Shown here: piece after piece, positions 18,707 through 27,250 of the stretch
How the letters are laid out: each line of letters begins with the position of its first letter
Position numbering within the stretch: position 1 is the stretch's first letter
Assembly: GCF_025457425.1 (NCBI RefSeq)
Contig: NZ_JAMXIA010000001.1
Span: 806,001 to 870,000, forward strand
Direction of reading: 5' to 3'
Length of the DNA: 64,000 bases
From: Chryseobacterium foetidum
GTDB taxonomy: Bacteria; Bacteroidota; Bacteroidia; Flavobacteriales; Weeksellaceae
Notes under the pieces: generated by a model
What the model saw: the letters and a program-made list of their open reading frames with translations, nothing else
What the model was told of the DNA's origin: nothing
Database searches by the model: none
Position numbers and translations under genes: made by a program

Positions 18707-18831
18707 AATTACGAAATTATAAAAATCTTTTAAGGCTGTTCAATAAAGGAAAATTCAACAAGAGTAAGGCTAATTGAATGAAATATATTCAGAAATTATA
18801 AATATTTTTTAAATTATCTATATTAAATTAT

Positions 18832-18839
18832 TAATTTAG
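18832..18839 (+). promoter_or_regulatory. Probable promoter -7 element of the 18867 lipoprotein gene
   Basis: TAATTTAG, one mismatch from TAnnTTTG, 27 bases before the start codon in the AT-rich divergent region. Confidence 0.35.
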
Positions 18840-18866
18840 TCACACTAATCCATAAAACTTAACCCT

Positions 18867-20042
18867 ATGAAAAAATTCAACTTATTATTCCTTTTAATCC
18901 TTATTCTGTCGCTTGGCTCCTGCCGTTCCGATTCTGAAACAGCTGAAACTCCAACAGCAATCGCCGTGCAAAACGGAAAGGTAAAAGGAAAAATCACATC
19001 ACAAAACGGAGCAAAAACCATCGGCGGGGCATCTGTTTTTACTTTTGATGAAAAGTATAAAATTTATCACACCACATCAGATTCAGAAGGAAATTTCACG
19101 CTTGAAGCTCCGGAAGGAAATCACACCATTTACATCCAAACGGGTAACGGAAGTAACTTCAGAACACAGGCGACGGCAAATATTAAAGCCAACGAAACAG
19201 TAAATCTTGAACTGACGCAAACCAAACTGACACAGGTTGCAAAAATTGCCTACGTAAAAGGAACTTTCGATAAAATCGAAGACATCATCCAGACTTTAGG
19301 CTACACTGCGACAGAGATTACCAATACAGATCTGGCCAATTTGAACACGTTGGCTCAGTACGACATCGTATTTCTGAATTGCGGATCGAGAAAATTCTCG
19401 CAGTTTGCCAATCTTTATCCCGTAATTGAAAACAATCTTGCTGTTTTTGTAGCGAATGGCGGAAGTATATACGCTTCAGACTGGGACGTTTCTTATTTGG
19501 TTGGCGGAAATGATAATACCAACAACTGCAATCTTGCCGGAGGTTTCATCCCTGATTCTAAATTGTGTTCTAAAAACATCGGATCATCAGGAATTGTTGC
19601 TGGTACTGTAAGCAACACTTCATTGGCAACAGCATTAGGATTCAACACACTGAATCTTGATTTTGATCTGGGAGCATGGCAGAAAATCACCAATTATGAT
19701 CCTGCTTACTGGGAAGTTTTGGTGAAAGAAACCGCCAGCAATGATCCATTGATGATTAGAACCAATCAGTTTACAGACAATACTTTACCGAATATCCCGA
19801 TTGGAAATGCTCCGAGTTTGAACTTTGTAACGGTCTGCATCACGCTTTCCAATAATGTTCAGATCAGTGTTTCTGTTCCACAGGTGGCTGTGCCTGCTTT
19901 ATTAGCTTTGGGTGCGACTTTAGGTTCTTGTTCTGGTGCAGGAAATAGCGGATATATTTACTACACCGCTTTCCATAATCATGCTTCAGGAAATATTGGA
20001 AATGCTGCAGGTATTCTTCAGTATGTAATTTTAAATCTTTAA
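18867..20042 (+). CDS. Lipoprotein with carboxypeptidase-regulatory-like domain
   Basis: 391 residues. The signal ends in a lipobox (SLGSC), so it should be a lipoprotein. Residues about 38-105 have the pattern of a carboxypeptidase D regulatory-like fold (GKVKGKITSQNGAKTIGGAS, YKIYHTTSDSEGNFTLEAP). The rest contains a region with YDIVFLNCGSRKF and NGGSIYASDWDVSYLVGG, which looks like a type I glutamine-amidotransferase-like domain found in surface lipoproteins. Specific role unknown. It is monocistronic, followed by a terminator. Confidence 0.75.
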   Translation: MKKFNLLFLLILILSLGSCRSDSETAETPTAIAVQNGKVKGKITSQNGAKTIGGASVFTFDEKYKIYHTTSDSEGNFTLEAPEGNHTIYIQTGNGSNFRTQATANIKANETVNLELTQTKLTQVAKIAYVKGTFDKIEDIIQTLGYTATEITNTDLANLNTLAQYDIVFLNCGSRKFSQFANLYPVIENNLAVFVANGGSIYASDWDVSYLVGGNDNTNNCNLAGGFIPDSKLCSKNIGSSGIVAGTVSNTSLATALGFNTLNLDFDLGAWQKITNYDPAYWEVLVKETASNDPLMIRTNQFTDNTLPNIPIGNAPSLNFVTVCITLSNNVQISVSVPQVAVPALLALGATLGSCSGAGNSGYIYYTAFHNHASGNIGNAAGILQYVILNL

Positions 20043-20067
20043 AAAATCGGCTTGGAAATTGATAAAC

Positions 20068-20098
20068 AAAAGTGGCCTGAAAAGGTCACTTTTTTTTA
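20068..20098 (+). terminator. Rho-independent terminator
   Basis: Stem AAAGTGGCC/GGTCACTTT (one G-U pair) with a short loop and a run of eight T, 26 bases after the lipoprotein stop. Confidence 0.8.
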
Positions 20099-20113
20099 TA
20101 AAAAATTTAAATT

Positions 20114-20605
20114 ATGGAATACTCTCTCATTGTTTTACTCAGCCTTGTTTTACTTGTTTTAGGTATAGTTGGAACAATTCTTCCCGTTTTGCCCGGACTT
20201 GTTTTAAGTCTTGCCGGATTGCTTATTTATAAATACGGTGCAGATGCAGACCTTTCAATGATCTACATTTGGGCATTTGTGATTCTGACTTTAGCTTCTG
20301 TTATTTTAAATTATGCCATCCCCGCCAAAGCCACAAAAAAATATGGCGGAACACGCTGGGGAAGCATTGGTTCGGTCATTGGAACTATTGTAGGAATGTT
20401 TATCCCAATACCGCTTGGATTTTTGGTGGGAATGTTTGCCGGAGTTTTTATTGGCGAACTTTTGCACGACAGTAAAGACATGACAAAAGCCTGGAAGTCT
20501 ACCAAAGGAGCTTTCATAGGATTTCTTTACGGAACCGGCTTTAGTTTTGTAGTTGGTGTGGCAATGTTTTTAGTTGTAGTTTTGGATCTTACAAATGTTA
20601 TTTAA
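20114..20605 (+). CDS. DUF456 family membrane protein
   Basis: 163 residues, nearly all hydrophobic. The N-terminal pair of helices with GTILPVLPGLVLSLAGLLIYKYG and the glycine-rich GSVIGTIVGMFIPIPLGFLVG-type segments are the DUF456 pattern. It is an inner-membrane protein of unknown function. The next gene starts within a few bases of its stop, so the two are in one operon. Confidence 0.85.
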   Translation: MEYSLIVLLSLVLLVLGIVGTILPVLPGLVLSLAGLLIYKYGADADLSMIYIWAFVILTLASVILNYAIPAKATKKYGGTRWGSIGSVIGTIVGMFIPIPLGFLVGMFAGVFIGELLHDSKDMTKAWKSTKGAFIGFLYGTGFSFVVGVAMFLVVVLDLTNVI

Positions 20606-20609
20606 AAAA

Positions 20610-21104
20610 ATGTATTACAAATCAATTATTCTGAGTCTGGGATTTTTAAGTTTAATCAACTGTAATTCTCAAAAAGTAAAAAATGACGACATAAAAGTGC
20701 AAGTCGCCGAAAATGGCGATGTGAAAACAACCACCAAAGAAGGTGAAATCATCTATTTTAAAGAAGGCGAAAATAAATTTCTAAAGGAATATCAAATGAA
20801 TGTGACGTTCAAAGGGATTTCTGAAGACAGCCGCTGTCCGAAAGATGTGCAGTGCATTTGGAGCGGTGTTGCCGTTGCACAGGTTGAAGTGATGGCTACC
20901 ACTTCCCGACCGATGACTTTAAATATTGCCAGCATCGAAAATAAAGGAAGGAACTATCACAAGTCAGTTGATTTCAATGGCTATACGATCACTCTTGCCG
21001 ATGTAAATCCGTATCCTGAAACATCTAATTCTAAGTCGATGAAAGGAAATTATAAAATCGGAATTACGATTAAAAAGGCAGTAGAAAACACTACCACGAG
21101 ATAG
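20610..21104 (+). CDS. Small lipoprotein with DSRCPxxxxCxW motif
   Basis: About 164 residues. I take the ATG at 20610 (MYYKSIILSLGFLSLINCNS), four bases after the DUF456 stop; an ATG 15 bases upstream is also in frame. The lipobox SLINC marks a lipoprotein. A conserved block SEDSRCPKDVQCIWSGVAVAQVEV followed by TLADVNPYP is seen in many small flavobacterial lipoproteins, with the two cysteines probably disulfide bonded. Function unknown. The 3' end overlaps the convergent ung gene by 14 bases. Confidence 0.72.
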   Translation: MYYKSIILSLGFLSLINCNSQKVKNDDIKVQVAENGDVKTTTKEGEIIYFKEGENKFLKEYQMNVTFKGISEDSRCPKDVQCIWSGVAVAQVEVMATTSRPMTLNIASIENKGRNYHKSVDFNGYTITLADVNPYPETSNSKSMKGNYKIGITIKKAVENTTTR

Positions 21105-21732
21105 GTTTTTTACCTTTTGAAACCAAATATTCATTGATTTTTGAGAAAGGTTTGCTTCCATAAAAGCCTCTGTAAACAGAAAATGGTGAAGGATGCGCAG
21201 ACTTAATAATAAAATGCTTGGCCGGATTGATTAATTCGGCTTTTTTCTGTGCAAAAGCGCCCCACAAAACGAAAACAACATTCTCTTTTTTATCTGAAAT
21301 TTCTTTGATGATATAATTTGTAAAGGTTTCCCAACCCAAATCTTTATGAGAATTTGGCGAATGGGCACGAACAGTCAACGTTGCATTAAGCATTAAAACG
21401 CCTTGTCTTCCCCAGTCATCAAGTTCTTTGGAAGTTCTGTCGATTCCTAGATCATCTTTTAATTCTGTAAAAATATTTTTGAGTGAAGGCGGAGCAGCAA
21501 CCTGTTCGGAAACCGAAAAACACAAACCATTCGCCTGAAAATCATTATGATAAGGATCCTGACCGAGAATTACCACTTCAACATCATCAAAAGGCGTGAT
21601 TTCCAAAGCTCTGAAAATCTGTTTTTTGGGTGGGAAGATTTTTGTGGTGGCGTATTCTTGTTTTACTTTTTCCCAAAGCTGTTCAAAGTACGGTGTGTTT
21701 TTTATGGGTGCTAAAATTTCGGTCCAGGTCAT
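21091..21732 (-). CDS. ung: Uracil-DNA glycosylase
   Basis: Family 1 UNG. The catalytic water-activating motif GQDPYHN (Asp59 and His62), the uracil-pocket GLCFSV, LMLNATLTV, and HPSPFSVYRGF leave no doubt. It excises uracil from DNA in base-excision repair. I place the start at ATG 21732 (MTWTEILAPI), which fits the family N-terminus. An in-frame ATG at 21816 overlaps the upstream gene's stop (TAATG), but the extra 28 residues are encoded by a TTTGAGA-type heptamer repeat and look like read-through of a spacer. About 214 residues. Confidence 0.95.
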   Translation of the reverse strand: MTWTEILAPIKNTPYFEQLWEKVKQEYATTKIFPPKKQIFRALEITPFDDVEVVILGQDPYHNDFQANGLCFSVSEQVAAPPSLKNIFTELKDDLGIDRTSKELDDWGRQGVLMLNATLTVRAHSPNSHKDLGWETFTNYIIKEISDKKENVVFVLWGAFAQKKAELINPAKHFIIKSAHPSPFSVYRGFYGSKPFSKINEYLVSKGKKPISW

Positions 21733-21782
21733 ATTTGATTTGAGATTTGAAGTTTGAGATTTGAGATTTGAGATTACGGGAG
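21733..21782. repeat. TTTGAGA-type heptamer repeat
   Basis: An imperfect run of TTTGAGATTTGA-like units immediately upstream of the ung start. A similar run occurs at 22340-22375 before mutS2, so both flank the small GNAT gene. Confidence 0.5.
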
Positions 21783-21815
21783 TTATCAGTTTTTGAAATT
21801 GCAATTCAGATACCA

Positions 21816-22319
21816 TTATTGTTTGATGCTGAACACCAAATTATCCGGAAAACCATCATCTTCTCTCCCATTTTCCAGAACGAATCCCTTTTTTAAGAGC
21901 AAACCTTTAGAATTTTCATTAAATTTATTGGTCATCGCAACAATTTCCTGTAAATGTACATCTGTAAAACCAAAATCTACAACCACTTTCAATGCTTCAG
22001 ACATCAATCCCTGATAATGAAACTCCGGCAACAGTTCATAGCCAACCTCTGCTGTTTTTCTGTCTTCGGTAAAATTATACAGACAAATGGTACCAATTAA
22101 ATTCTGTTGATTTTTAAGCGAAATTCCAAAGTAAAAAGATTCATTATTTATCGCTCGTTCCTTGATCATCAGAATAAACTGCAATGCATCAAAATTATTT
22201 TTGGGTGCATTTCTAATTACATATTTGTTGGTAATTTTATTGCTGCGGATTTTTAAAATATCTTCAACATGATTTTCGCTGAGGGGTTTTAGATGAAGTC
22301 TTTCGGTTTCCAGTTTCAT
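21816..22319 (-). CDS. GNAT acetyltransferase, RimJ/RimL type
   Basis: 167 residues. The N-terminal ETERLHLKPLSENHVEDILKI, the acetyl-CoA-binding region EVGYELLPEFHYQGLMSEAL and the C-terminal NENSKGLLLKKGF are the RimJ/RimL N-acetyltransferase pattern. Substrate, ribosomal protein or small amine, is not shown. It lies 7 kb from the graspetide genes and has an unrelated neighbourhood, so I do not link it to peptide capping. Confidence 0.88.
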   Translation of the reverse strand: MKLETERLHLKPLSENHVEDILKIRSNKITNKYVIRNAPKNNFDALQFILMIKERAINNESFYFGISLKNQQNLIGTICLYNFTEDRKTAEVGYELLPEFHYQGLMSEALKVVVDFGFTDVHLQEIVAMTNKFNENSKGLLLKKGFVLENGREDDGFPDNLVFSIKQ

Positions 22320-22430
22320 ATTTCAAATTTAACTAAATGATTTGAAATTTGAAGTTTGAGATTTGAGATTTGTTATGCATTTTCAAATTCTCAAATTAAA
22401 CTCATTTTCAAATTAAATTCTCATTTTCAA
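22320..22430. repeat. AT-rich imperfect repeat before mutS2
   Basis: Several units of the form TTTGAAATTTGA / CATTTTCAAATTAAA follow each other. They include the longer open frame that extends mutS2 upstream, which I therefore regard as non-coding. Confidence 0.45.
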
Positions 22431-22436
22431 ATTAAT

Positions 22437-22444
22437 TATCTTTG
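22437..22444 (+). promoter_or_regulatory. Promoter -7 element of mutS2, just before the GTG start
   Basis: TATCTTTG is an exact TAnnTTTG. The GTG start follows after four bases, so transcription would begin at or next to the start codon and the mRNA may be leaderless. Confidence 0.6.
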
Positions 22445-22448
22445 CACT

Positions 22449-24596
22449 GTGTATATAGACAAAGAAGATTTAGACGAACTGGAGTTTCCGCAACTGCTCG
22501 CGGAGATTGCTCCTTTTGCATATTCCCATAAAACGAGAGAAAAAATCCTTGAACTTCGTCCTATGAAAATTGACGAAGCTGAAATTTCATTAAAAAAGAC
22601 CTCAGAATATCTTTCAAGTTTTGAAAGTTCGAATGCGATTCCTTTTGATGAATACGAAGATATTGAGAACGAGCTCAAACTGATGCTGATCGAAAATTAC
22701 CGGTTGGAAAACGTTGCTTTCATTAAAATAAAAACGCTGACCGAACAGATCGGAAAACTGCAGAAGTTCTTCCCGACCATGCCAGAAACTTTCCCAAATT
22801 TAATTGAGGATGTTTCTGCTTTGGAATTCAAAAAAGAAATCATTGATAAAATTGATAAAGTTTTCAACCGCTTTGGTGAAGTAAAAAGTGAAGCTTCCCC
22901 GATTTTAAAAGTGTTGAGAACGGAAATTCAACATGCTAAAAAAGCGATTACGGAAAATTTCAACAGAGCGTTATTCAATTACGGACAGAGTGAATTTCTG
23001 GACGATATCAGAGAAACCATTATAGACGACATGAGGGTTTTGGCGGTGAAATCTGCGTACAAGAAAAGAGTTGTTGGTAGAGTTTTAGGCCTTTCAAAAA
23101 CAGGTTCTATAACGTACATGCAGCCGGATTCTGTGGTGAAGCATTATTTTAAACTTAAAGAAAGCGAAGAAGAGGAGAAAAAGGAAATCGATAAAATCTT
23201 GAGGAAACTGACTGCGGAACTGGCAGAATTCCAGCCTCAACTCTGGAGATATCAGATGTATATTTTTGACCTTGACCTCACGAGAGCCAAATCGAAGTTT
23301 GCTGAGTTGATCAACGGAGTTTTACCGAAAATAAACCGTCACAAGACTTTAAAACTCAAAGACGCTTTCCATCCTTTGTTGTTTTTGAGAAATAAGATTG
23401 AAAATAAAACTATTTATCCTCAAACTTTAGCGTTAACCGAGCACAACAGAATAATCTGTATTTCGGGGCCGAATGCCGGTGGAAAATCGATTACTTTAAA
23501 AACGGTTGGATTGCTTCAACTGATGATTCAGAGCGGGATTCTGGTGCCTACGCATCCGAAATCCGAAATGTTTTTCTTTGATAAAATTATGACCGATATT
23601 GGTGATAATCAATCCATTGAAAATCATCTTTCGACTTACTCTTCGAGACTGAAGAAAATGGGCGGAATCATCCGTGAAGCGGATGCCAACACACTTTTGC
23701 TGATTGATGAATTTGGTACAGGCTCCGATCCTGAATTGGGTGGTGCTTTGGCAGAAAGTTTCCTTGAATTTTTCTACGACAAAAAGAGTTTCGCCATTAT
23801 CACAACGCATTACACCAACATCAAACTGGTTGTAGAACAGCTTCCGAATGCTCAGAATGCGGCGATGCTTTTCAACGAAGAAACTTTGGAACCGATGTAC
23901 AAACTGGAAGTGGGCTCTGCCGGAAGTTCGTTTACTTTTGAGGTGGCCGAAAAGAACAAAATTCCGAGGTTTATCATTCATTCTGCGAAGAAAAAAGTGG
24001 AACATGATATCGTCAATTTAGATAAAACCATCGTCAAACTTCAGCAGGAAAAATATGAAGTTGAAAAACTGAAAACCGACCTTGCCGAAAGAAAAGAATC
24101 GGTGGAAGATAAAAGAGATAATCTTCAGAAACTGAACGAACAGCTGCAGCAAAAACTCTTTAATTTCCAGAAATTATATGAGGATGAGCATCGTAAACTT
24201 CAGTTTGGAAGCAAGATTGAAGCCTTCATCGACGGTTATGTAAAAGGCAGATCGAGGAAAGATGTGGTGAAAGATTTTGTGAAGATTCTGGAGCAGGAAA
24301 AATTTAGGAAAATCGGTACTGATAAGGATGAAACCAAGAGACTTCAGGTTGTGAAAAGAAAAATTACGCAGCAGTTGAAGAAAGAAGATGTCATCGAAAA
24401 AATCACGGAAACCAACGAAAAAATAGAGGAAAAACGCAAATCAGATCGTGAACTGTGGATGAAAATCGGACAGCGCGTGAGAATTACAGGAAGTACAAGC
24501 GTGGGAACGATTGAGAAAATTTCGAGGAATAAAGTTACCGTGAATTACGGAACTTTCAAGACTTTGATTAATGCGGATGAGCTGGAAAGGATTTAA
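22449..24596 (+). CDS. mutS2: MutS2-like DNA mismatch-repair family ATPase lacking the Smr domain
   Basis: About 715 residues from a GTG at 22449 giving MYIDKEDLDELEFPQLLAEI. The open frame continues further upstream to an ATG at 22356, but that extension lies in repeats and upstream of the promoter. A MutS core with lever helices leads to the ATPase: GPNAGGKS (about residue 340), LLLIDEFGTGSDP, and a coiled-coil-rich tail (residues about 520-650) ending with a KOW-like RVRITGSTSVGTIEKISRNK stretch. No C-terminal Smr nuclease domain is present, unlike Bacillus-type MutS2. Role in recombination or ribosome rescue is possible but not shown here. Confidence 0.9.
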   Translation: MYIDKEDLDELEFPQLLAEIAPFAYSHKTREKILELRPMKIDEAEISLKKTSEYLSSFESSNAIPFDEYEDIENELKLMLIENYRLENVAFIKIKTLTEQIGKLQKFFPTMPETFPNLIEDVSALEFKKEIIDKIDKVFNRFGEVKSEASPILKVLRTEIQHAKKAITENFNRALFNYGQSEFLDDIRETIIDDMRVLAVKSAYKKRVVGRVLGLSKTGSITYMQPDSVVKHYFKLKESEEEEKKEIDKILRKLTAELAEFQPQLWRYQMYIFDLDLTRAKSKFAELINGVLPKINRHKTLKLKDAFHPLLFLRNKIENKTIYPQTLALTEHNRIICISGPNAGGKSITLKTVGLLQLMIQSGILVPTHPKSEMFFFDKIMTDIGDNQSIENHLSTYSSRLKKMGGIIREADANTLLLIDEFGTGSDPELGGALAESFLEFFYDKKSFAIITTHYTNIKLVVEQLPNAQNAAMLFNEETLEPMYKLEVGSAGSSFTFEVAEKNKIPRFIIHSAKKKVEHDIVNLDKTIVKLQQEKYEVEKLKTDLAERKESVEDKRDNLQKLNEQLQQKLFNFQKLYEDEHRKLQFGSKIEAFIDGYVKGRSRKDVVKDFVKILEQEKFRKIGTDKDETKRLQVVKRKITQQLKKEDVIEKITETNEKIEEKRKSDRELWMKIGQRVRITGSTSVGTIEKISRNKVTVNYGTFKTLINADELERI

Positions 24597-24605
24597 ATAT
24601 CAATA

Positions 24606-25115
24606 ATGGAAACGACTTATCAAATCAATTCGAAAGATTATGTAAAACTCATGTTTTCTTTGGCGTATAGAAAACCTATCTTCATGTTTTTATTTCTGTG
24701 TGGATTCTTTCTGGTCTACAAGCTAATAGATTTAAATGTAACAGGAGAATTTATGTATTTAGAATCCTCTACAAGATATTTTATCATTATGATGATCATA
24801 TACATTTTTATAATCAGTCCTCTGATGTTATTTATTAGATTCAGGAATGCTTTTAAAACCAATAAAGTTATTGGTGAAAGGGTAACAACAACTGTCACCA
24901 GCGAAACTATTAAAGATATTGGAGAATCTTATACTACAGAAGTAGACTGGAATGTTATTCATAAAATCAGGGAATTAAACAGTTGGTTTTTATTCTACCA
25001 CAACAATATTTCATTTGGGTTTATGCCTAAAAAAGATCTTTCCAAAGAGCAAATTTTAGAATTGAGAAATTTAATTAAAAACAGCGGCGTGAAGGCTAAG
25101 CTTTTAAACAATTAA
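24606..25115 (+). CDS. YcxB-like membrane protein
   Basis: 169 residues, two membrane helices (PIFMFLFLCGFFLVYKLI and YFIIMMIIYIFIISPLMLFI), then a soluble part with VTSETIKDIGESYTTEVDW, IHKIRELNSWFLFYHNNISFGFMPKKDLS. This is the layout of YcxB-like C-terminal proteins. Function unknown. It follows mutS2 by 9 bases and ends before a terminator, so the two may be co-transcribed. Confidence 0.75.
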   Translation: METTYQINSKDYVKLMFSLAYRKPIFMFLFLCGFFLVYKLIDLNVTGEFMYLESSTRYFIIMMIIYIFIISPLMLFIRFRNAFKTNKVIGERVTTTVTSETIKDIGESYTTEVDWNVIHKIRELNSWFLFYHNNISFGFMPKKDLSKEQILELRNLIKNSGVKAKLLNN

Positions 25116-25122
25116 AACTAAG

Positions 25123-25152
25123 AGAGGACAACATAACATTGTTCTCTTTTTA
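25123..25152 (+). terminator. Rho-independent terminator
   Basis: A stem AGAGGACAA / TTGTTCTCT (one G-U pair) followed by TTTTTAC, just after the YcxB-like gene. Confidence 0.75.
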
Positions 25153-25165
25153 CTAACTTACATAC

Positions 25166-25444
25166 ATGATTTCAGAGATAAAAATATTGTGGATTTTTTA
25201 TAAAAAACTAATTATTCCCGGATTTTCTTTTTCACTCTTAAGTTCAATTCCTTTTGGTTTTAATTACGACCATTTTACCACAGGATTTTTATTTATTTTT
25301 CCTTTATTACATTATCTTATTTACGAAATAAGACTGAAAAATGAATATCTTTTTTATGCAAATTTTGGTTTTTCAAAACGACAGCTTTGGATTTTAACAT
25401 TGATTTCTGCGGTAAGTTTAAAACTGACAGCAACTTTTATATGA
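25166..25444 (+). CDS. Small membrane protein paired with the broken ABC ATPase
   Basis: 92 residues with hydrophobic segments at about 10-28 and 38-55 and another near the C-terminus (WILTLISAVSLKLTATFI). It has the look of a minimal permease, and its TGA stop overlaps the ATG of the next gene (ATGA), the classic coupling of an ABC permease with its ATPase. No family is recognised. As its partner is a pseudogene, the system is probably inactive. Confidence 0.55.
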   Translation: MISEIKILWIFYKKLIIPGFSFSLLSSIPFGFNYDHFTTGFLFIFPLLHYLIYEIRLKNEYLFYANFGFSKRQLWILTLISAVSLKLTATFI

Positions 25445-26100
25445 GCAGACTTCATATCGACAGCATTACAAAATCTTTTGGCAACAAAGAAATTTTGAGA
25501 GACATTTACTTAAGTCTTGAAACAGGAAAAACAGCCGGACTTTTAGGAAGAAACGGTTGAGGAAAATCAACTTTATTTCAGATTATTTTTGGAAATCTGA
25601 AAGGTAAAACTCAATACATAAAATTTAACGAAACAATTTTGCAGAAACAGTCTGACAGAAAAAACAGAATTGCTTATCTGCCGCAACATTCATTCCTGCC
25701 GAAGAATGTAAAAATTAAAAAAGTGATTAATTTAGTTTGTAATCAAGAAAATGCTGAAAAGCTATGTGATTTAAATTTAATTCAATCTTTTTTAAATGAA
25801 ACCCCAAAATCACTGTCAGGCGGCGAACTGAGACTTGTAGAAATCCTTTTGATTATCAATTCAAAAGCAGAATTCATTTTGCTGGATGAGCCTTTCCACA
25901 GCCTTTCCCCAAAAATCATTACCGAAATAAGGACAGTGATAAAGAATTAGACCCAAAAAGGATTTCTGATTTCGGATCATCAATATCACGATGTTTTGGA
26001 GATTTCCGATAAAAATTTCCTGCTTTCGGATGGAAATTTGAGATTAATCAAAGATTTAACAGAATTGCAAAGGTTTAATTATCTCCCGAAAAATATTTAA
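25441..26100 (+). pseudogene. ABC transporter ATP-binding protein with two in-frame stops
   Basis: The frame encodes MSRLHIDSITKSFGNKEIL, then LLGRNG followed by a TGA (25558-25560, codon 40) and GKSTLFQIIFGNL, so the stop sits inside the Walker A loop, at the x of GRNGxGKST where Cys or Ser is usual. It continues with IAYLPQHSFLP, PKSLSGGELRLVEILLI (signature) and FILLDEPFHSLSP (Walker B), then a TAG at 25948-25950 (codon 170). After it comes TQKGFLISDHQYHDVLEIS and a normal end at 26098-26100. There is no frameshift. Both stops and otherwise intact motifs suggest a recent pseudogene; TGA and TAG act as normal stops elsewhere in the window. Confidence 0.85.
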
Positions 26101-26104
26101 TTTA

Positions 26105-26112
26105 TATCTTTG
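26105..26112 (+). promoter_or_regulatory. Promoter -7 element of the 26131 gene (TATCTTTG)
   Basis: Exact TAnnTTTG, 18 bases before the ATG, lying directly after the pseudogene end. Confidence 0.55.
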
Positions 26113-26130
26113 AGCTAAATATTCTTTCAA

Positions 26131-26925
26131 ATGACTTTCATCAACAAAGCAGTTTTATCTTTATTCAGTATATTTTCGTTTAGTTTAATCGATGCGCAAA
26201 ACAAAATTCCGTTTGGAGTTGTAAAGGCACAGGAAGGTTATGCGATGGTGCGTGTACACAAGGAAGATTACCGCAAGATTGTTGATAAAATCAGAATGAA
26301 AAAAGGCGACGTTTTCGTTTATGTAAAACCCGCTCCCGGAGAAACCGAATGGATCTGGATCAAATATCCTGAAAAAACTGACGACGAAAAGCCTTTTGTA
26401 AGATATGACAGCCTTACAAAAGAAGGTATGGTCAACAAAGACCGTGTTGCTTTCATCGATCAGCTTCCGAAATTTACACCATCAAAATCTAAAAACGGAA
26501 GATCATACACATTTACAGATAATTCCAATGAAAAAATTCCGACTGCACAACGTACGAAAGTAGTAATCGACATCTACCCTTCCAACGCGAGCTTTAAAAG
26601 ACAGGAAAAAGATGCCGACGGAAACATCACTAAAATTGATAAAGCAAAGCCATGGGGCATCGGAAAAACCCTTCCTGAAGGCCTGACAGAAGTAAAATCC
26701 ATCCGTGTACAGCAGCCCGGAAGAGGAACTGTTTTTGTACGTGATGCAATCAAAAATCTATTTGATCCAACAACCGATTTCGAAAACATTGGTGTAACAG
26801 CAATGGATGCTGATCATGTTTACATCTACATGATCAACGGCTCAGGTGAAAACCGTTACACGACTTTCTGGACGGTGAAAGAAGGAAAAGTGATCAGTCA
26901 GATTATTTACAACAATCCTGAATAA
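26131..26925 (+). CDS. Secreted protein of unknown function
   Basis: 264 residues with a signal peptide (MTFINKAVLSLFSIFSFSLIDAQ). The mature protein is rich in Lys, with segments such as YAMVRVHKEDYRKIVDKIRMKKGD, VYVKPAPGETEWIWIKYPE, TKVVIDIYPSNASFKRQEKD and VQQPGRGTVFVRDAIKNL. I do not recognise a family and see no catalytic motif. The gene has its own promoter and is followed by about 320 bases of repeats before the riboswitch. Confidence 0.65.
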   Translation: MTFINKAVLSLFSIFSFSLIDAQNKIPFGVVKAQEGYAMVRVHKEDYRKIVDKIRMKKGDVFVYVKPAPGETEWIWIKYPEKTDDEKPFVRYDSLTKEGMVNKDRVAFIDQLPKFTPSKSKNGRSYTFTDNSNEKIPTAQRTKVVIDIYPSNASFKRQEKDADGNITKIDKAKPWGIGKTLPEGLTEVKSIRVQQPGRGTVFVRDAIKNLFDPTTDFENIGVTAMDADHVYIYMINGSGENRYTTFWTVKEGKVISQIIYNNPE

Positions 26926-27000
26926 CTGTTGGAATTTTAAACATTAAGATTATTAATTGGTTAAGCTTTTTTAAGGATCAATAAAATTGATTTAAGCGTA

Positions 27001-27184
27001 ATGCTTAATCATTTACCTCGGTAAAACTTAAAAAAAACAGTCAGTTTTGTCCTTAACAGCTTACTATGTCTTAATGGTTCAAATAAAATTCCAACCGCCC
27101 ACCTTAATATTTTACCTCGTAAACCTTAAAATATCTGCAGTCAGTTTGTTCTTAACAACTTAATCTGTCTTAATGGTTCAAATT
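27001..27184. repeat. Two direct repeats of about 80 bases
   Basis: Copy 1 (27001-27084) and copy 2 (27101-27183) share CTTAATnnTTTACCTCG, then CAGTCAGTTT, CTTAACAnCTTA, and TGTCTTAATGGTTCAAAT. Each begins with a small palindrome (TTTACCTCGGTAAA in copy 1, TTTACCTCGTAAA in copy 2). They lie between the secreted protein gene and the riboswitch and encode nothing obvious. Confidence 0.8.
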
Positions 27185-27237
27185 TTCTGCAGCTACTTAG
27201 AAAAAAGATTACCCTAATTTAAATCAAACTTTATTTG

Positions 27238-27245
27238 TACTTTTG
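27238..27245 (+). promoter_or_regulatory. Promoter -7 element for the riboswitch transcript
   Basis: TACTTTTG matches TAnnTTTG exactly; transcription would start near 27251, at the first helix of the riboswitch. Confidence 0.5.
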
Positions 27246-27250
27246 CCGAC

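Noticed and set aside
21733..21816. N-terminal extension of ung
   Set aside because: Encoded by a heptamer repeat and absent from the family; kept only as a note although the TAATG overlap could favour it.
21816..22319. GNAT as the missing graspetide N-acetyltransferase
   Set aside because: It is 7 kb away, on an unrelated unit, and of the RimJ/RimL type; no evidence links it to the peptide.
25441..26100. TGA read as selenocysteine in the ABC ATPase
   Set aside because: A second in-frame stop (TAG) follows, no Sec insertion element was recognised, and TGA is used as a normal stop nearby.
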